Notes under the pieces: model-generated | Databases searched by the model: none | Seen by the model: only the letters and a program-made list of their open reading frames with translations | What the model was told of the DNA's origin: nothing | Assembly: GCA_050872785.1 (NCBI GenBank) | Contig: JBNMHO010000005.1 | Span: 1-64,000, forward strand | DNA length: 64,000 nucleotides | Origin: UBA7862 sp050872785 | GTDB lineage: Bacteria; Bacillota; Clostridia; Christensenellales; UBA1242 | Direction: 5' to 3' | In this document: positions 32,650 through 41,816 of the stretch, piece by piece | How the letters are laid out: each line of letters opens with the position of its first letter | Numbering within the stretch: position 1 is the first letter of the stretch | Program-made: the position numbers and the translations under genes

Positions 32650-35600
32650 TTATGCCCCGCCAAACAGTTTGTTATAGTCTTCCATTGTTGCAAAAACTGT
32701 TCTTGGCTTGCTGCCGTCAGAGCCAGAAATAAAGCCCGCCGCTTCCATTTGGTCAATAATTTTTGCCGCACGCTGATAGCCAATGGCAAATCGTCTTTGA
32801 AGCATAGAAATTGACACTTGCCTGCTTTCAATGGCGTGTTTTAAGGCGTCAGGCAAAAGTGAATCCATGCTTGGAGTTGACGAGAAGCCACCGCCAATAT
32901 CTCCGCCGTTTGGAGCGCCGTCATTCATAATTGCTTTTTCAATGTTTTCATCATAAACGCAAGGGTTATGGTCACGAATGTAGTCGCAAATTTCCTTAAC
33001 TTCTGGCGTATCAACAAACGCACCTTGAACACGAGTAACTTCCCCGTCTGGTGGCATGTATAGCATATCACCATGGCCAAGAAGTTTCTCTGCGCCCGGT
33101 CTATCAAGAATAGTTTTTGAGTCAAAGCCACTTGACACAGCGAAAGCAATTCTGCTTGGAAGGTTAATCTTGATGCTTCCTGTGATAATATCAACAGAAG
33201 GTCTTTGTGTGGCAAGAATAAGGTGGATACCCGCCGCTCTTGCCTTTTGTGTAAGCCTAATAATTCTTTCTTCAAGTTCCTTCTTGCCCGCTGTGACAAC
33301 AAGGTCAGCAAGTTCGTCAACAATCAAAACAATGTATGGAAGTTTTGGTTTAAGTTTATTTTTAACTTCTGGTTGAGCATTGTATTCTTCAATATTTCTT
33401 GCATAAACACCTTGGAACAGGCTATATCTTCTTTCCATTTCGTCAATCAGCCAGTCAAATGCAACAAGTGCTTTCTTTGGCTCGGTGATTGCTTTTGGCA
33501 TAAGAAGGTGTGGAAGGTCGTTGAAGATTGTAAATTCTACTTTCTTTGGGTCAACCATAATAAGTCGCAAGTCTTCTGGGCTTGTTCTATAAATCAAACT
33601 TATAACAAGCGCACTTAAGCACACGCTCTTTCCGCTTCCCGTTGAGCCAGCGACCAAAAGGTGTGGCATTTTGGCAAGATTACAAAGTTTTACGTTTCCG
33701 TCAATATCTTTCCCAAGAGCGAATGTAAGTGGTGATTTTGCAGTTAAGAAGCTTTCTGATTCAATAATGTCTTTAAGTCCAACAATGTCTTGAGAGTCGT
33801 TTGGCACCTCAACACCAACAGCACTCTTCCCCTTAATTGGGGCTTCAATTCTTATGTCGCCACGAGCCGCCATTGCCATTGCGATGTCTGACGATTGTGC
33901 TTGAATTTTCTTAACAGAAATGCCCGTTGGCATGTGAAGTTCATATCTTGTAACTGCCGCCCCACGTCTAACTGCTTCAACTTTTGCTGGCACACGGAAG
34001 TCTTCCAAAACACGTTCCAAAATATCAATTTTTTCTTGATAATTTATGTTTTCGGCTGCATTTGTATAAGTTTTCAGCAAGTCGATTGGAGGTCTGATAT
34101 AATTTGAGTTATATTCAAAGTTTGGTTCAATTTTCTTTGCATTTGACGAACTGCCACCACCTATTGCCTCAAAGTTAAAAGTCCTTGGTGGAACATTTGA
34201 AAGATTGACCGTTTTGCCAAGGCTTTCTTCCACCGAGTCATTCCCTACTCTATCCATAAACTTTTCACTTCTATTGTCTTGTGAGGTAGTTTTTGGTGAT
34301 TGCGAGCCAATTTCAAAATTGTTTGATGTATTGAAATTCCTTGTTTTTGGGAAATCGTCATCTGGCTTTATAAAGTCGTCTTCGTCAAAATTACTATCAT
34401 TTGAGTCACCGAAATTGGTGTCAAAAAGCCCAGAAATATTTGAAAAATTATCTTTTTCTGGTTCAATTCCAAAGTTTGGCACGTCTTCGTCTGGTTCAAC
34501 TTCCTTATTGAAACTTGGCGAAGCAAATTTGTCATTTCTTGCGAAATAGTTTGGAGTTGGTCGTTCTGCCCTTATAACTCCGTCATTAAGATTGCCTTGC
34601 CTTGTTGCGTCATAGCCACCCGATGTATTTTCACGAGAAATTGGCGATGAATTTCTTTCGCCATACATCTTCATTTTTTGTTTATAGTCTTCATAATCTT
34701 CGGCATTTATAATTGGGTTTTCGTTAACATTGTTAATATCATGAATGGTTGAAAGATATTCTTTATTCTTTTCAAACATTGGGTTGTTTTTCTGACTTGA
34801 AGTTTTTTCTTTTTCGTCATAAACAAACTTCTGAGGTCTATCTTGTGAAAAAGCCCTTGTCTGCCACGAAACATTATCTTTCTTTTCGCCAAACAATTTT
34901 GCCTCGGCACTGACTGACTGGTCAGTTGAGTTTTGCTCCAAGTTCTGCGTCCCAAGCCCAAGTTTTTGTTTTGCTATTTCTGCGACCGATGGTTCTGCAG
35001 GTTTTTCGTCTTTTATAAATATCTCTTCGTCCGCTGGGTTTTCCTTAACTTCACTTGCCAAAATCTCTGTTTTTGGAGCAGACTCTGCTGGAGTAATTTG
35101 TTGCACTGGTGCTGCTGCAACGGCTTCAGTTTTCACCGCAGCAACTTGCTTTGGAACAGGTTTTTTGACCGTTTGCTTTTTAACACTATCAAGATAAGTT
35201 GCGACAAAATACAATGACATAACAAGCCCTATGCCATAAATTACAACCCCCGCAATGTCATGGAAAAGTGCCGAGAGCGGATAGACAAAAACCCCAATCA
35301 GCACGCCACCCGGGGTGAAATGTGCGTTGTAACATTGTTTTAGATATTCGCCATAGGAAATGCTAACCCCGCCCGTGCCAGCAAAAATTGTATGCAGCAC
35401 ACAGACGAAGAAGAAAAAGCATAGTCCGAGATAAATTATATATCTTGGAGAATACACAAATTTTTGGTTCATTGTAAGTGCAATTCCAGCAAAAATAGAG
35501 AGGAGTAAAATTGGATAAATCATAATGCCAAATACGCCCAAGAAAAACCATTTTACCCCAGACAAAAATTCAAATGTGGTCAAGATGAGCAAAGCACTTG

Positions 35601-35667
35601 CCACAATAATCATAACAATGCCAAATTGTTTTTTGATAACCGACAAATTTTTCTCCCGTTCTTCCAT
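32650..35667 (-). CDS. ftsK: DNA translocase FtsK/SpoIIIE
   Basis: A 1005-residue hexameric DNA pump that clears chromosomes from the division or sporulation septum. Four N-terminal membrane helices (within about residues 10-180), then a long low-complexity linker of about 330 residues rich in Asn, Pro and acidic residues, then the motor. Motor motifs: VAGSTGSGKSVCLSALVISL (Walker A), LRLIMVDPKKVEF and LIVDELADLV (Walker B). The C-terminal gamma domain (ISMLQRRFAIGYQRAAKIID) reads orienting sequences. I chose the ATG at 35667 with GGGGAAA ahead. It heads the block with rimO, pgsA, cinA and recA. Confidence 0.96.
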   Translation of the reverse strand: MEEREKNLSVIKKQFGIVMIIVASALLILTTFEFLSGVKWFFLGVFGIMIYPILLLSIFAGIALTMNQKFVYSPRYIIYLGLCFFFFVCVLHTIFAGTGGVSISYGEYLKQCYNAHFTPGGVLIGVFVYPLSALFHDIAGVVIYGIGLVMSLYFVATYLDSVKKQTVKKPVPKQVAAVKTEAVAAAPVQQITPAESAPKTEILASEVKENPADEEIFIKDEKPAEPSVAEIAKQKLGLGTQNLEQNSTDQSVSAEAKLFGEKKDNVSWQTRAFSQDRPQKFVYDEKEKTSSQKNNPMFEKNKEYLSTIHDINNVNENPIINAEDYEDYKQKMKMYGERNSSPISRENTSGGYDATRQGNLNDGVIRAERPTPNYFARNDKFASPSFNKEVEPDEDVPNFGIEPEKDNFSNISGLFDTNFGDSNDSNFDEDDFIKPDDDFPKTRNFNTSNNFEIGSQSPKTTSQDNRSEKFMDRVGNDSVEESLGKTVNLSNVPPRTFNFEAIGGGSSSNAKKIEPNFEYNSNYIRPPIDLLKTYTNAAENINYQEKIDILERVLEDFRVPAKVEAVRRGAAVTRYELHMPTGISVKKIQAQSSDIAMAMAARGDIRIEAPIKGKSAVGVEVPNDSQDIVGLKDIIESESFLTAKSPLTFALGKDIDGNVKLCNLAKMPHLLVAGSTGSGKSVCLSALVISLIYRTSPEDLRLIMVDPKKVEFTIFNDLPHLLMPKAITEPKKALVAFDWLIDEMERRYSLFQGVYARNIEEYNAQPEVKNKLKPKLPYIVLIVDELADLVVTAGKKELEERIIRLTQKARAAGIHLILATQRPSVDIITGSIKINLPSRIAFAVSSGFDSKTILDRPGAEKLLGHGDMLYMPPDGEVTRVQGAFVDTPEVKEICDYIRDHNPCVYDENIEKAIMNDGAPNGGDIGGGFSSTPSMDSLLPDALKHAIESRQVSISMLQRRFAIGYQRAAKIIDQMEAAGFISGSDGSKPRTVFATMEDYNKLFGGA

Positions 35668-35764
35668 TGTTTCCCCACTTAAATTTCGATACACAAAGAG
35701 TATATCACAATGTTCTCCACTTTCAAAATCCTTACACTATGTTTTACAAACAAAAATTACCAAT

Positions 35765-37030
35765 TTATTCAAAAATTTTCTCAAGTCCGTCAACTTTGTT
35801 TTTAATTAGCACAAGAGTAACTGCATTTTTTAGATTAAAAGTTTCTTTTGCAAGCAAATTTACCTCATCTATTGTCACTTTTTCAAGAGCCTTCAATCTT
35901 TCTTCAACTGTAACAAATTTGTCATAAGTCAAATAGTTTGTGGCAACCGCCCTTGCAATTTCAGAACCTTTTTCATATGCCGAAAGAAGCAGTCCCTTGC
36001 AGAAAGTTTTTGCTCGCAAAAGTTCTTCTTCCGTGACGCCAAATTTTGCTATTTTTTCCACTTCTTTTTTCACAAGTTCCATTGCTTTTTTAACATTTCC
36101 TTCTGTCGTTCCAAAGCAAATACTCATGTCGCCAGCAGTTTCAAAATGTTCTGGAATACAAGAAATGCTATACACAAGCCCATGTTCTTCCCTAACACTT
36201 CTAAACAGCCTTGACCCCATACTGCCACCCATAATAAAACTTAAAACAGCATATGCCATTTTGTTTTTTGCAAAGATATTTACGCATGGAAACCCAACAA
36301 CAACCTGTGTCTGATTGAACTCTGCCACTTCTTGCAAAAATGCAGTTTTTGGGACAAAATTTTGATTGTGATTTTTCTTCAAAACTTTATCTTTCTTCTT
36401 AAACTTTGAATTAAAATATTTGTCAATAATTTGAAAGACATATTCCTTATCATAATGTCCCACAACTGACACGACAATATTTCTTGCAATGTAATTATCT
36501 TTTACATATTTTACAATGTCGTCACGTGTTATTTTTGACAAACTTTCTTTCGTTCCGAGGACTGTTCTTGACAAACTGTTTCCGTCAAAAAACATATCGC
36601 AAAATTTGTCATAAGCGACACTTTCTGGGTCGTCCATTGTCATGGAAATTTCTTCAAAAACAACCTTTCTTTCCCTCTCAATTTCTTCCTCATTATATGA
36701 AGAATTAAGCACAATATCGCTTAAAATTTCGCAACATTTTTCCATATTTTCTGGCAAAGTTGTTGCATAAAAACAAGTGGCAACTTTGCTTGTCCAAGCG
36801 TTTGCACTTGCGCCAATGTCTTCAAAATCTGTGCTTATTTGTTGGGCTGTTCTTTTGGACGTTCCCTTAAAATTTAGGTGTTCCACAAAGTGTGAAATTC
36901 CGTTTATTTTTTCTGTTTCATTTTGGCTTCCCACATCAACAGCGACATACACAGAAGTTGGTCTATTTTTTCCCACTTTTGTAAATACAACCCTCAGTCC
37001 ACTTTCAAAACATTTGCAAATTGGCTTCAT
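35765..37030 (-). CDS. M16-family zinc peptidase (MlpA/YmxG-like)
   Basis: A 421-residue processing-peptidase-type enzyme. The inverted zinc motif HxxEH is intact as HFVEH (residues 47-51), with the distal Glu in the ERKVVFEEI helix. The second half-domain has GSMGSRLFRSVREEHGLVYS, the Arg/Tyr motif typical of M16B enzymes. The length is normal for the single-chain form. In Bacillus the equivalent gene (mlpA/ymxG) follows ylxY near pnpA, the same order as here. The natural substrates are not known. A weak AAGGAGAAAT site precedes the ATG. Confidence 0.92.
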   Translation of the reverse strand: MKPICKCFESGLRVVFTKVGKNRPTSVYVAVDVGSQNETEKINGISHFVEHLNFKGTSKRTAQQISTDFEDIGASANAWTSKVATCFYATTLPENMEKCCEILSDIVLNSSYNEEEIERERKVVFEEISMTMDDPESVAYDKFCDMFFDGNSLSRTVLGTKESLSKITRDDIVKYVKDNYIARNIVVSVVGHYDKEYVFQIIDKYFNSKFKKKDKVLKKNHNQNFVPKTAFLQEVAEFNQTQVVVGFPCVNIFAKNKMAYAVLSFIMGGSMGSRLFRSVREEHGLVYSISCIPEHFETAGDMSICFGTTEGNVKKAMELVKKEVEKIAKFGVTEEELLRAKTFCKGLLLSAYEKGSEIARAVATNYLTYDKFVTVEERLKALEKVTIDEVNLLAKETFNLKNAVTLVLIKNKVDGLEKIFE

Positions 37031-37087
37031 AATTTCTCCTTAACTGTGGACAATTATATCACTTTTTCTTGTTTTTGAAAATCAAAA

Positions 37088-37825
37088 TTACACGTTATTC
37101 CCCAAAACTTCTGAAACGGACGCAACAGTCAGTCCATTTGACTTCAAAGTTTTTATAATATCCTTCAAAGCCTTTGCTGTATGCTCGGTTGGATGCATCA
37201 AAATGAGGTCGCCCGCCTTGATGTCTTTTGTTGCTCTGGAAAACACAAGCGAACTATCCTTATCCCGCCAGTCAATGGTATCTCTGCTCCACATAATTGT
37301 TTTGTATCCCAGTTCACTTGCAACAGAAAGTGTCGTCTTGTTATAACTGCCCGATGGGGGTGCAAAAAGGTTCATTTCCGTGCCAGTTATACTTTTTACA
37401 AGTTTGTGAGTTGCTTCAATTTCTCGTTTTTGTGCTTCTTGAGAAAGTTTTTTGTGGTCTTTGTGATTGTAGCCATGATTGCCAATTTCATGTCCAGAGT
37501 TGTATATTTTCTCCAACATTTCGCCATTTTTTGCCACCCAGCAACCGCCAACAAAGAAAGTCGTTTTAACTCCCTCATCTTCAAGAGTTTTTAGCATATC
37601 GTCAAGATATTCCGTCCCCCAATAAACATTTATCATAAGGCTCACCTTATTACTTTGCCTATCGCCATTGTAAATGGGCGCAAAAGTTTGAGCCGTCTGA
37701 GGCAAAATAGGCACAAAAATGGTGAGCGCCAAAATACACAGCACAGCAAGTGACAAAATGACGTTACATGTGCCGTGAACAAATCTTTTTTCATTTTTTG
37801 AACTTATAAACCCAAAAATCTTCAT
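37088..37825 (-). CDS. YlxY-type polysaccharide deacetylase-like protein
   Basis: A 245-residue NodB-fold protein with an N-terminal membrane anchor (about residues 20-42). Motif 1, normally TFDDG, reads MINVYWG, so the catalytic and metal-binding Asp residues are missing, as in the sporulation protein YlxY. Other motifs remain: GHEIGNHGYNHKDH (metal His), FAPPSGSYN, MWSRDTIDWRD and LILMHPTEHT. It is probably not an ordinary deacetylase. The place between pnp and the M16 peptidase matches the Bacillus order pnpA-ylxY-mlpA, here with two plus-strand genes inserted on the pnp side. Confidence 0.88.
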   Translation of the reverse strand: MKIFGFISSKNEKRFVHGTCNVILSLAVLCILALTIFVPILPQTAQTFAPIYNGDRQSNKVSLMINVYWGTEYLDDMLKTLEDEGVKTTFFVGGCWVAKNGEMLEKIYNSGHEIGNHGYNHKDHKKLSQEAQKREIEATHKLVKSITGTEMNLFAPPSGSYNKTTLSVASELGYKTIMWSRDTIDWRDKDSSLVFSRATKDIKAGDLILMHPTEHTAKALKDIIKTLKSNGLTVASVSEVLGNNV

Positions 37826-37934
37826 ATTTCATATATATGCTCCACCACTTAAATAATATTTGTCCAAAAAAGCATTTTTCACCTAATTTTGCCATTTTCC
37901 CCTTGTTTTAACATTTATTTATACATTTTGCCCA

Positions 37935-37963
37935 TTGAAATTTGAAAAAATATGTGATATTAT
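37935..37963 (+). promoter_or_regulatory. Promoter of the plus-strand paralog pair
   Basis: TTGAAA and TATTAT are separated by 17 bases, 28 bases before the ATG at 37992. An AAAGGAAA site lies between. Confidence 0.75.
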
Positions 37964-37991
37964 TATGTCAAGGAAATAAAAGGAAACAATT

Positions 37992-38654
37992 ATGGAAAAC
38001 AAAACTAACAATATTACATATGATGATGAGTTTTTGAAAAAACTTCTAAAAATTTCAAAAGAAAACATTATTGCAAGAGAAAACACAAGGACTTTCTTTA
38101 CAAACAAGAAAAAAGATAATCCTCAAGCAGAAGCTATGCTTCTTAACACAAAGTATGAGCTTTATGAAATTTTAAGCGGAATGACTGCAGAGGACAGACA
38201 AACAGCTTTCAAATCTTTGGATAGTTATTTTGAACACATGGCCTACATTTGGCAAATGCACAAACTAAAAGGAAATAGCATAGTTGAAATGGAGCCAATT
38301 CTTGGAATGAGAATGGCTGCTTGCAGAAATGTCGAACGAGTATATTTTGAAGCATTGACTGAACATTTTATAAGTCTATCTTCAAAGGCTCTTTGGGCAA
38401 GTTCTGAAATTGAATATCAAAATGAGGTTGCAAAGATTAGAGAAGAACTTTCAAGCACCATACCAGAAGAAATACAAAAACTTAAGAGTTCTTTGTTCGC
38501 TAAAAGCAGAGATTTGCAAGAAAAGGTTGACAAGACGCTTAGTGTTGATGAATATGCCCTAGCCGAACAAGAAACAAGGGCTTGCAAACTACTCGCCTAT
38601 CTTTCTGCAGAATTGACAGAAGAAAACGAACAAGTTGACATTCCTTGCAAGTGA
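37992..38654 (+). CDS. Unknown helical protein, first of a tandem paralog pair
   Basis: A 220-residue, almost wholly helical protein with no membrane segment or signal. Its central part (about residues 43-125; EILSGMTAEDRQTAFKSLDS, then VEMEPIL...RNVERVYFEALTEHF) resembles the whole of the next gene product. A C-terminal coiled-coil extension (EEIQKLKSSLFAKSRDLQEK) is specific to this copy. I recognise no family. The pair is transcribed against nearly all neighbours, from its own promoter to its own terminator, and sits inside an otherwise conserved host gene block, which suggests acquisition. Confidence 0.75.
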   Translation: MENKTNNITYDDEFLKKLLKISKENIIARENTRTFFTNKKKDNPQAEAMLLNTKYELYEILSGMTAEDRQTAFKSLDSYFEHMAYIWQMHKLKGNSIVEMEPILGMRMAACRNVERVYFEALTEHFISLSSKALWASSEIEYQNEVAKIREELSSTIPEEIQKLKSSLFAKSRDLQEKVDKTLSVDEYALAEQETRACKLLAYLSAELTEENEQVDIPCK

Positions 38655-38669
38655 GTTTTGGGTGAAATT

Positions 38670-39062
38670 ATGGAAACGACAAAAAGCAAAGCGGCTAAAA
38701 TTATAAAACTTGCAGAATTTCTGGTGATCGCAGAGCAAAGAAAGAGGAGATGTGTTGGAAAGGGACAAGGCAACATTTCAAACTACAATCGAACAATAAG
38801 CGTTTCAAGCCGTCTGATTTATGATATTATAACTGGGTCAAGCGATGAAGACAAGGAAGAAATTTTCAATCATATTGCCGAATACGCTGGAGCAATTCAA
38901 AACGACATGGCAACTAAAGAAATGTGGTGGCTTGAAGAACCTATTTTTACAATCAAAGTCCCTGCCCCAAGCATAACACTTAATGCTTGTAAAATTGTTC
39001 GTCCTCTTTATAACGAAATGTGTCAAAAGTTTGAACCTCAATCAGTGGCTTCAGAAATGTAA
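38670..39062 (+). CDS. Unknown helical protein, second of a tandem paralog pair
   Basis: A 130-residue protein I do not recognise. The sequence IYDIITGSSDEDKEEIFNHI, then LEEPIFTIK and a helix ending VRPLYNEMCQKF, aligns by eye with the central part of the upstream protein (ILSGMTAEDRQ, MEPIL, ERVYFEALTEHF). The N-terminus is basic (EQRKRRCVGKGQG). I chose the ATG at 38670 with GGGTGAAA ahead; a TTG lies four codons upstream. It begins 15 bases after the stop of the first gene, so both are one operon. Confidence 0.72.
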   Translation: METTKSKAAKIIKLAEFLVIAEQRKRRCVGKGQGNISNYNRTISVSSRLIYDIITGSSDEDKEEIFNHIAEYAGAIQNDMATKEMWWLEEPIFTIKVPAPSITLNACKIVRPLYNEMCQKFEPQSVASEM

Positions 39063-39070
39063 CAACAAAC

Positions 39071-39097
39071 AAGACAGTCGAGCGGCTGTCTTTTTTG
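39071..39097 (+). terminator. Terminator of the plus-strand paralog pair
   Basis: An AAGACAG / CTGTCTT stem with a GC-rich loop, followed by TTTTTTG on the plus strand, 8 bases after the stop codon. Confidence 0.8.
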
Positions 39098-39117
39098 TTA
39101 TAAATAATCTTATGGTT

Positions 39118-39151
39118 AAAAAATCTCCCAGTTAATTTGGGAGATTTTTTT
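39118..39151. terminator. Terminator of pnp (bidirectional)
   Basis: A perfect 13-base-pair stem (AAAAAATCTCCCA / TGGGAGATTTTTT) with a 7-base loop, 45 bases after the pnp stop on the minus strand. T-runs on both sides allow use in both directions, and it backs up the terminator of the converging pair. Confidence 0.85.
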
Positions 39152-39195
39152 CATAGTATGTTTAAACTTTTTCACAAAATATTTGTTTTTAAATA

Positions 39196-41286
39196 TCAAA
39201 GTTTTTCAAGAAGTTTGAGGTCAACTCTGCCCTTGTCGTCAACTTTAATAACTTCAACGCTAACTGTGTCGCCAAGGTTCACAACGTCTGTTACTTTTTC
39301 AACTCTTTCTTTTGCGAGTTTTGAAATGTGAATCATTCCGTCTTTGTTTGGAGCGAGTTCAACAAATGCACCAAATTGCATAATTCTTACAACCTTGCCC
39401 ACAAATTTCTGACCAACTTCAACATCTGTAACAATGTTCATGATGATTTCTTTTGCACGTTTGCTCATTGCTTCATCGCAAGTTGCAATAAACACTTTGC
39501 CGTCATCGTCAATGTCAATTTTAACGCCAGTTTCGTCAATAATCTTGTTAATAACCTTTCCGCCTGTGCCAATGACATCTCTAATTTTATCTGGGTCAAT
39601 GTTGAAGGAAATAATCTTTGGAGCATATTTTGAAAGGTGATCACGAGGTTCTTTAATTGTGTCAAGCATAATGCCCAAAATGTGCATACGCCCTTCTCTT
39701 GCTTGATTTAGTGCAGTTGTCAAAATATTTTTGTCAATGCCCTTAATCTTGATATCCATTTGGATAGCGGTTATGCCTTTTTCTGTTCCAGCAACTTTAA
39801 AGTCCATATCGCCAAGGAAGTCTTCCATGCCTTGAATGTCGCTCATAACAGCAACTTTGCCACTTTCAACGTCTTTGATAAGTCCCATTGCAATGCCTGC
39901 AACTGGTGCTTTAATCTTAACGCCAGCGTCCATAAGTGAAAGTGTGGAGCCGCATACACTTGCCATTGAAGATGAGCCATTTGAACTTAAAACTTCACTT
40001 ACAAGACGCAACGCATATGGGAATTCGTCTTCACTAGGAATAACAGGTTCCAATGCTCTTTCTGCAAGTGCGCCGTGTCCAATTTCTCTTCTGCCTGGGC
40101 TTTTGAGCGGTCTTGCTTCGCCAGTTGCATAAGGTGGCATGTTGTATTGGTGAATGTATCTTTTTGCGTCTTCGTCATCAAGACCTTCAAGTTTTTGAAC
40201 GTCTGCAATAGTTCCAAGTGTTAAGCAGTTGAGGACTTGAGTTTGTCCACGTGTAAACACTGCGCTGCCGTGAACTCTTGGAAGAACGCCAACTTCACAC
40301 CAAATTGGTCTGATTTCTTTAAGTGTTCTGCCGTCTGGACGTTGACCTTTGTTAATGATTTTGCTTCTAACTTTTTCTTTTGTCATTTTGTAAAGAACGT
40401 CAGCAATCATTTTCTTCCCTTCTGGGAAAATTTCTGCAAAGTGTTCAAACACTTCATTGTTCAAAGCTTCTTGTCTTTCTTGACGAGTTTCTCTGTCTGT
40501 TGTGTCCAAAGCATAGTCAAGTTTGCTGTCTGCATATTCTCTTACTGCCTTGTCAATTTCTTCAGTTGGAACAAAAATTGGAAGGTCGGTTCTTTTTGCC
40601 TTGCCAATTTTTGCAACGATATCGTTTTGGAAAGCGACCAATTTTTTGATTTCTTCGTGAGCAAACATAATTGCGTCAAGCATTTCTTGTTCGCTAACTT
40701 CTTTTGCACCTGCTTCCACCATAAGGATTGCTTCGCTTGTGCCAGAAACAGTTACGTGCATATCACTCTTTTCTTTTTCTGCCGGAGTTGGGTTGATAAT
40801 AAACTTTCCGTCAACGCAACCAACAACAACACTGCCCGTAGGCCCTGCCCATGGAATGTCTGAAATGGAAAGTGCCACGCTTGAAGCAAGCATTGCAAGT
40901 GGTTCTGGAGCAATGTCTGGGTCAACAGACAAAGCTGTGCAGACAACTGCAACATCGTTATAAAACCCTTTTGGGAAAAGTGGTCTTAAAGGTCTATCAA
41001 TAAGTCTTGATGTCAAGATAGCCTTATCACTTGGTCTTCCTTCTCTCTTTTTAAATCCGCCAGGGATTTTGCCCACAGAATACATTTTTTCTTCAAAATC
41101 CACCCCAAGTGGGAAGAAGTCAATGCCATCTCTTGGACTTTCTGCCATGGTCACACTGCATTGAACAACAGTTTCGCCGCATTTGACCCAGCAAGTGCCG
41201 TTGGCTTGTTCGCTGTATTTTCCAGTTTTAACAGTCAATTTTCTTCCGCCAACAGTCGTTTCAAAAATACTTTCATTTACGCTCAT
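39196..41286 (-). CDS. pnp: Polyribonucleotide nucleotidyltransferase (PNPase)
   Basis: A 696-residue phosphorolytic 3'-5' exoribonuclease and part of the RNA-decay machinery. Two RNase PH domains (about residues 10-215 and 310-540, with FFPLGVDFEEKMYSVGKIPG and ALRLVSEVLSSNGSSSMASV) flank a helical linker. They are followed by a KH domain (about 550-610, PDKIRDVIGTGGKVINKIID) and an S1 domain (about 618-690, GKVVRIMQFGAFVELAPNKD). All four parts are present and length is normal. It follows rpsO, as in most bacteria, with the rpsO terminator between them. Confidence 0.98.
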   Translation of the reverse strand: MSVNESIFETTVGGRKLTVKTGKYSEQANGTCWVKCGETVVQCSVTMAESPRDGIDFFPLGVDFEEKMYSVGKIPGGFKKREGRPSDKAILTSRLIDRPLRPLFPKGFYNDVAVVCTALSVDPDIAPEPLAMLASSVALSISDIPWAGPTGSVVVGCVDGKFIINPTPAEKEKSDMHVTVSGTSEAILMVEAGAKEVSEQEMLDAIMFAHEEIKKLVAFQNDIVAKIGKAKRTDLPIFVPTEEIDKAVREYADSKLDYALDTTDRETRQERQEALNNEVFEHFAEIFPEGKKMIADVLYKMTKEKVRSKIINKGQRPDGRTLKEIRPIWCEVGVLPRVHGSAVFTRGQTQVLNCLTLGTIADVQKLEGLDDEDAKRYIHQYNMPPYATGEARPLKSPGRREIGHGALAERALEPVIPSEDEFPYALRLVSEVLSSNGSSSMASVCGSTLSLMDAGVKIKAPVAGIAMGLIKDVESGKVAVMSDIQGMEDFLGDMDFKVAGTEKGITAIQMDIKIKGIDKNILTTALNQAREGRMHILGIMLDTIKEPRDHLSKYAPKIISFNIDPDKIRDVIGTGGKVINKIIDETGVKIDIDDDGKVFIATCDEAMSKRAKEIIMNIVTDVEVGQKFVGKVVRIMQFGAFVELAPNKDGMIHISKLAKERVEKVTDVVNLGDTVSVEVIKVDDKGRVDLKLLEKL

Positions 41287-41366
41287 TTTTTTCTCCTAAT
41301 AACTCTTTTAGTTTGCCACAACAAACAAATATTGTCAATCATATTGCCCATTTTACAAAAAAAAAT

Positions 41367-41409
41367 TAAAAAAACGGGCAGAGATAGTTTTCGCTATCCC
41401 AAACCCGCT
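41367..41409 (-). terminator. Terminator or attenuator after rpsO
   Basis: On the minus strand: AGCGGG, then GGGATAG / CTATCTC, then GCCCGT and a long T-run. It lies right after the rpsO stop and about 80 bases before pnp, so it likely limits read-through into pnp. Confidence 0.8.
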
Positions 41410-41415
41410 ATTAAA

Positions 41416-41676
41416 TTATCTTATATTCAAAGATTTTTTCAAACTTCTGTACTTTTCGATGTCTTCTTTTTCAAGATAACTCAAAAGTCCCTTTCTTTGT
41501 CCAACAAGTTTCAAAAGTCCACGACTTGAATGTTTGTCGCTTGGATTTGCCTTAAGATGTTCTGTCAAGTGATTGATTCTTTCGGTCAAGATTGCAATTT
41601 GAACTTCTGTTGAACCAGTGTCTTTTTCATTTCTAGCATACTTCTTGATGATTTCGTTCTTAATTTGTTTGTCCAT
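41416..41676 (-). CDS. rpsO: 30S ribosomal protein S15
   Basis: An 86-residue primary 16S rRNA-binding protein of the small subunit platform. The conserved sequences DTGSTEVQIAILTERINHLT and HKDxHSSRGL-type DKHSSRGLLKLVGQRKGLLS are present; length is exact for the family. I chose the ATG at 41676 with AAAGGAGTT upstream. It has a consensus promoter (41765-41793) and a structured leader in between, which suggests the autogenous control known for S15 in several bacteria. Confidence 0.97.
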   Translation of the reverse strand: MDKQIKNEIIKKYARNEKDTGSTEVQIAILTERINHLTEHLKANPSDKHSSRGLLKLVGQRKGLLSYLEKEDIEKYRSLKKSLNIR

Positions 41677-41757
41677 TTTTCTAACTCCTTTTATAAATTC
41701 GCCACACAGCAAAGCAAGCCGTTTGGAGTAAAACTCGAACTCCCTTGCCGTAGGTAA
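41677..41757 (-). promoter_or_regulatory. Structured 5' leader of rpsO, candidate S15 autoregulatory RNA
   Basis: On the minus strand, GCAAG (41748-41744) pairs with CTTGC (41718-41714), enclosing GGAGT / ACTCC (41743-41739 with 41729-41725). This makes a two-part stem between the promoter and the ribosome-binding site. Several bacterial lineages have different S15 leader structures that S15 binds to stop its own synthesis; this role is inferred here. Confidence 0.5.
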
Positions 41758-41764
41758 CGCAGAT

Positions 41765-41793
41765 ATAATATATCATTTCCACTCATTTGTCAA
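41765..41793 (-). promoter_or_regulatory. Promoter of rpsO
   Basis: On the minus strand, TTGACA (41793-41788) and TATTAT (41770-41765) are 17 bases apart. This is a near-perfect sigma-A promoter about 90 bases before the rpsO start. Confidence 0.88.
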
Positions 41794-41816
41794 GCGTTTT
41801 ATTGCAACTTTATTTG

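Noticed and set aside
40237..40863. Open frame of about 200 codons opposite pnp, rich in Cys and Phe
   Set aside because: Shadow of the PNPase reading frame on the other strand, with no motif and no start signal.
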